A stretch of DNA of 64,000 nt. It comes from Nymphaea colorata. Taxonomy: Eukaryota; Streptophyta; Magnoliopsida; Nymphaeales; Nymphaeaceae. Location of the stretch: NCBI RefSeq assembly GCF_008831285.2, contig NC_045140.1, positions 10,224,505 to 10,288,504 of the forward strand. The letters run 5' to 3'. The translations under genes and the position numbers were made by a program. How positions within the stretch are numbered: the first letter of the stretch is position 1; each line of letters starts with the position of its first letter. Positions 58,939 through 64,000 of this stretch are shown here, piece by piece. The notes under the pieces were generated by a model. The model was not told the origin of the DNA, did not search any database, and saw nothing but the letters and a program-made list of their open reading frames with translations.

Positions 58939-60686
58939 GAATCGTCGCTCAACAGGAAACAAATATACACCAAGGAACAAGGAAAAAGGAAGAAGGATGC
59001 AGCGGAAATTTAGAAATTTTTTAATGCTACATACATTTTCATCTTTTAATATTTTCATTTTATCATTTCAAAAAGTCTTCTTTTTCACTTGAATAGGGCA
59101 TTTTAATCAGTGCATACGTGCCGAAGCTGGATGGTCATGGTCTACTCCACATATCAGAATGTCTCTATTGGTCACGTGATGTCTTGGCTGTCAAAATAGT
59201 GGACGAATTACATCATTCCTCCTGTCCTAATCATGAGTAGCATGTTGAAAAGACAAGAGAATAAGTTATGGAAAAAGTGAGAATAAGAGAAAGAGAGGGA
59301 GAAAGAGACCATTGTGCAACTCGGCTTGAGGTTGTGTTTAACAAATGGCCAGAACTACCACTATTCAGGAATTGGCCCGAAAGAGTGTTCCATAGTGTTG
59401 GATAGGTCGGTATAAGTACAATTATGTAAACGGTATATGGTGGATGTACTTTACTCGTGCCTGTTTTTCACTAGGTCCTCAAGCATTTTTGATCCCGTGG
59501 GCAAGACCTAGCAAAACAATAATTGAAAAGACACTCAACTTTCTAACACATGGTGCAGGCGTTATGGTAGTGAAGGGGAAGCATGATCATTCTAACTAAG
59601 GGGCACATGTATAAACTTTTAAATTTTAAGAAGCACTAACATGTAAATGGAAAAAAAAAAATGTTCAGAAATATCAATATAAAATAAGAAGTTTTTTGAA
59701 GTCTGAGTAAGCAATTGACCACATGTAACCCGCACCAGCCTCCCCCATTAATTTAGTATGAATAATATTAGGGAAGAACTTGAATATGCATGGTTGGACG
59801 TAGTTGGCCGTAAGGTCGTCAACTCCAACGCATGAGAGAGGGGAGGGTCATGTTCTAGTTCGACTTTATTTGGCTCAGAGTTTTGGAAGATTGAGTTTCT
59901 GTCGGCATTCCAAAATGCGGCACAAAACTTTCCCTCTAGAAGCACTCTTCTTGTACTTTCCTCCTTTTAGCTTTTAAGAGGTCCTCTTTTGAGGTTCAAA
60001 TACAAAATAATATCTGTTCTTTATCTATTGTCTATTTTTTATGAGATCTGAATAATTTACATCCCAAGATTTAGGTCCTTCATAAGAAATCAGATCAGAA
60101 TTGGATTTTAAAAAATGATATCAGATTCAAATTAAAATTTAAACATTGTGTTCAAATTTGATTTCGAATAAGTTTCTTATATCCACTGAAAGTCGGCTTT
60201 TTAAGTAGTATGAAAATGTGGATCCGATTTGGTGGCATATTTGAAAGTTCGGCTTCCGATGTCAATTTAAAAGCAGGATTCGGACCAGATTCAATTTTGA
60301 GATTCAAATTTTAAATTTAAAAATGTTACAGACTTCTCTATTTGCATTTAATAAGAATAAAAAAAATTATTTTGCAATAATCATTACCCTCAGAAACGTG
60401 GGCTTTTGTTTTCTGTTGGCCAATTACATGGTGATTTGTCAAGCGATGAGTCAGTTTCAATATTCATTAAGTTTCAATATTCATTAACCGAGAAAACCTC
60501 AGAATCTTCCAAGAAATAGAATTTTTGTTGCCAAGTCAACTCTTTTAAGTGCTGCCGTTGTGCTCCATTTGGAGCAGATAAAAAGCTTAAGCTGAAACAG
60601 TTAAAAAAATCACTAAAGAAACCTTAATCGTGCAAACCTGCTCAGTCTTTAACTTGCTTAACAACAAAGAGGAGGGGCATATGTTA

Positions 60687-62480
60687 ACACCCCAAATTTT
60701 TCCACCATAGTTGATTGAAGCAATGTCAAAACTTTACAAATGAATTGTGAAAAATTACAATTTCAAAGCCAATTTCGAATCTAAAGAACAATTTAGATTC
60801 AAATCATGAAGTTGACTCACGACAAGAATCCCAAAGCAGGATTATGAGTTTAAACTAGATCCAAATTAGGATTTAGGATCCAAATCCAATTACAAACGTC
60901 ATTTGGAATCCAAATCCAATTAAAAATGTCATTTGGAATCCAAATCTGATTGCAAAATTCAAATTTTGATTTAAAACCAAGAATTGGATCTAATTCGATC
61001 TACAAGACCATGTGGAACCCACGTGTGGGTCCCACCTAGCTCGTGTGGTCATAAGCCCACCCAAGAGGTCGCACACCCACCTTTTCCAAAAAAATCTTCA
61101 CTCAATTAAATAAAAAAAATTATTTTCAAAAGAAAATGAATAAGGGTTCATAGGAAAAGAGAGACATTAATCTCTCTCTCTCTCTCTCTCTCTTAGTTAA
61201 AGAAAAATCAAATTGCAAAGAAGCAGTATTTGTTAGAATTAAACTCACATAATCTACTTAATCAAAGTAGGTTCGACCTGAATGCACCCAAATGTGGTGC
61301 AAATTTCAGCTACTCAGTTAACATGAGCCCAACTCTGTCAAAAGGGTAGGTTTGTCCTGCGACCAATCCGTGGATGAAAAGAGACCTTGACCGGATCGAA
61401 TCCACTTTGACTGAACTCAGTCAAAGTATACTTTAGCTCAATTAATAGCTTTCTTTGCTCAATTAAGAGCTTGCCTAGCTCAAATTCATCAAATTGCCTC
61501 AAACAAAGTCAAAACTATTCGCAAATGAGGTTTGACTTTGGTCAATTGGTCAAAATTGACCAATCTATATAATTTTATCTTTTTATGAGCAAATTGAAAT
61601 CACAAAACCTAAATTAGGATTTTATAAAAGGCAAATATACATTTAGATTTGTCAAATGCATAAATCAAATACCAGATTAAAATTCAATATCTCAAACTAA
61701 AGTTTGATTCAATTGAAATCCATCTTCAATCAAGTTATGGATGAAACTACCATTTTCGAACCAAATTTGATAGAATTTTCAAATTTTATTCAAAGTTTAA
61801 TTGGATTGTCATAATTCAATAACATTTAGAGCTTAACAACTAGATTTTAACCTAACAAGATCAATTTCAAACAAAGAAAAAAAATAAATAGAACAAAATA
61901 AGGCAAAATCCTACACAAAGGCATGTTCATCGAAAATTTTGGTCAAAGATGGGTAGCTAGCCCAACCCATTTAGCTCATGTAAATGAGTTGGATTTGGTC
62001 AATTAGAGCCATTAAACCTTATTTAACTCATTTTACAAGTCCCTAAAGTCTTAAGTGAGTTTCATAGGTGAGTTAAGAAGGTGGTTGAACCCTTTTCCTC
62101 TTCTATATAAACCATCCCTTGGCAATCAAGGGAAGTTTTTGAAGTTTTTAACAAGTTGCTACAGCCAAGCAGGTATGAGGGAGAAGCCAATGAGGAGAAG
62201 GAAAATTCGTGCAAACCCTCTTCCCCCCTTTTTTTCTCATTCTCCTCTTCATTTTTCCCTATTCTCTCCATTGATTGTCTTAAGTTCGGGTGCTTAAGTG
62301 AACCCTTAAGATTTTGGTGGTGAGAAGTTCTCTCTCTTCCTCAGTGCAAATTTCAGCAAGTCATTCTTCTTCTTCTTGTTTTGCTAAGCTTGAATCCAAG
62401 CTTGGATTCTTGCTTAGCACTACTTGATTTAGAAAACAAGCAAGGAGGAAGATCAATCATCAAGACCGACCACAAGGTAG
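60687..62480 (+). other. Possible start of a large LTR
   Basis: TGTTAACACCCCAAATTTTTC resembles the TG..ACACCCCAAATTT starts of some plant Gypsy LTRs. A TATA-like TCTATATAAACC lies at 62101, with a pyrimidine-rich leader after it. No primer site, partner LTR or pol is seen before the window ends. Three tandem copies of a 32-bp unit (CATTTGGAATCCAAATC) lie at about 60870-60960. Confidence 0.3.
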
Positions 62481-63050
62481 GTGACTCTACTCCATTTTCA
62501 TTCATTTCAGTTTCTTACTGTTATTTTCAATTTAAGCACTCATGGGAAGGATTTATTTTCATTTATTTCATGACAGATAATAATGTCCAGCTATGAAAAA
62601 AATACGTTTAAATGTACATATTAATGCATAATGCATGCATGAGTCAGTTTTCCTACAAGATGAACCAATGTGTCAAATTTTGAAAAGGGCCCCAAGGTCA
62701 CGCCCCATTCAAAACAACAAACTTTAAACCATTTTGAACTCCCTACCATGAGAGAATCCCAGAATGAGAGAGTGATCTTGCTGCAACATATATGACGAAA
62801 AAACCTATTAAGGATGGATGCATTCTCATGAATGTAATCCACCTTTGCATGACGAAAATAAGGATGGACCAGCTTGAGCATTTGTTCATCTTTTTCTATT
62901 TAAATTCATTTTGTTGCATACCTTTTCAATTCAATTGATCAAGAGTGGTAGGAGAGATTATAAACAAATTTTCAATCTTCCTATGTAAAAGAACCTAGTC
63001 ATGATGATTCATGAGTTGTGTGGTCCCTTCATAAAATTTTATTTTGCAGA

Positions 63051-63128
<78 letters not shown>

Positions 63129-64000
63129 CACATACACACACACGTGCAATCTCTTGTTAAAAGTCATTTTACTCTTTTAAAATCAGGTTGGAACACGATT
63201 TCCAAACTGGTTTTTAAAAAAGAGGATCATTTTATTGATTTTCATAATGTAAAGTTATGAAATCACTTTTCTTTCATCATAAAGTTTGCTTAATTATAGT
63301 AGTTCATACGTAAAGTGTATGCAAGTTGCTGAAATTAAGTCATACTTAACGTGCATTGATTCAAGACGAAGTTTACATATTTGAAATGCCAATTTTCAAC
63401 CATAAAGTGGCTAGACTTTGAGGAACAATAAAAAAAAAATCTAAACCTATTCAATCGGCCTCCTAAAATATTTCTTTTTATTGATAGTTGCTCTCATCCA
63501 TAAATTTTTAGATTTGCATGAGATCAATCCTCCTCCCTAAAATGTTATAAAATGTTAACTTTCATTTCTTCAAAAAGGAGACCAACTATCCTAAAATTAT
63601 CCGAAGAAGTTGATGATTCCATTGGTATGAAATCTGAAACTTGAATGGGTTTGAAAGACTTGTCGTCTCTACATAAGAATCAAGCTCTCTCTTGGAATAA
63701 TCGTCCACAATTTTTAGCTATTTAAATCAGCACAAAATATGATTTTTTTTATTTTGGGACCAAAGTGGATGCCCTCCACATCTCCTATCCATTTTAAAAA
63801 CTGATTGTGACATCATTTGTATATTCTTCATCATTTTGATAATTTTATGTTAAGTCTCAAGCTTATGGACTGCATCTCTAATTCATGTGCTTAATAATAT
63901 GACGAAGACATTTAAAGAAAGTCCTACATTCCAATTAAAATCAATCTTTATGTGTAGATTGTATGACATGTAATTACAATGAATAGACTTTGAGAGATTA
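62481..64000. other. No gene recognised
   Basis: AT-rich sequence with a long TA microsatellite. It may be the inside of a large LTR element, but nothing coding supports this. Confidence 0.4.
63053..63123. repeat. TA microsatellite
   Basis: About 35 TA units, followed by CA-type repeats. Confidence 0.95.

Larger units (their letters stand above)
58607..60686. other. No gene recognised
   Basis: Contains an A-run (58866-58902) followed by a short palindrome, then AT-rich spacer. The open frame at 58805-59092 is created by the A-run. Confidence 0.5.

Noticed and set aside
63018-63260. Open frame through the TA repeat (YIYIYI...)
   Set aside because: An artefact of a dinucleotide repeat. The same applies to frames at 7314-7619, 10332-10666 and 40742-41005 where they cross TA runs.

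Overview
The window is plant nuclear DNA: AT-rich, one spliced gene, and a long retrotransposon-filled intergenic landscape. TIR-NBS-type resistance-gene remnants argue against a grass. A mitochondrial rpl2-rps19-rps3 block whose intron is crowded with short palindromic repeats suggests an early-diverging angiosperm, possibly a water-lily relative. That placement is an inference from sequence character; no search was run.

Layout. Positions 1-2039 are the upstream region and 2040-4405 an eight-exon bHLH transcription factor gene (549 codons by my splice model), the only gene that looks intact. Positions 4406-13765 hold no recognisable gene, only a tandem repeat, a MITE and microsatellites. Positions 13766-29285 appear to be a single minus-strand Copia retrotransposon with both LTRs and a near-matching 5-bp target duplication (ACAAA/ACTAA). 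Its reverse transcriptase is split by mitochondrial DNA carrying the end of the rpl2 group II intron, rpl2 exon 2, rps19, and rps3 exon 1 with the start of its intron. A segment made of the Copia RT/RNase H end plus this mitochondrial DNA has then been tandemly duplicated, and one copy later received a 2.4-kb TIR transposon (19215-21639) carrying exon-like pieces of a cellular gene.

From 30960 to 38090 lies a minus-strand L1-type LINE broken by a plus-strand Copia element with diverged LTRs (31904-36477). A degenerate hAT transposase follows (39770-41010), then an F-box pseudogene (41190-41470).

Positions 42600-49880 are a tandem array of 1.2 to 2.2-kb units. Each unit carries broken NB-ARC pieces on the plus strand. 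Most also show conserved, coding-like but unidentified or F-box-like reading frames on the minus strand. The right end holds two adjacent long inverted-repeat (foldback) elements (56182-57364 and 57837-58606), an A-run beside a palindrome, and a possible LTR start near 60687. Apart from the bHLH gene every coding stretch is broken, so the window documents genome decay and nested insertion rather than a working gene system.
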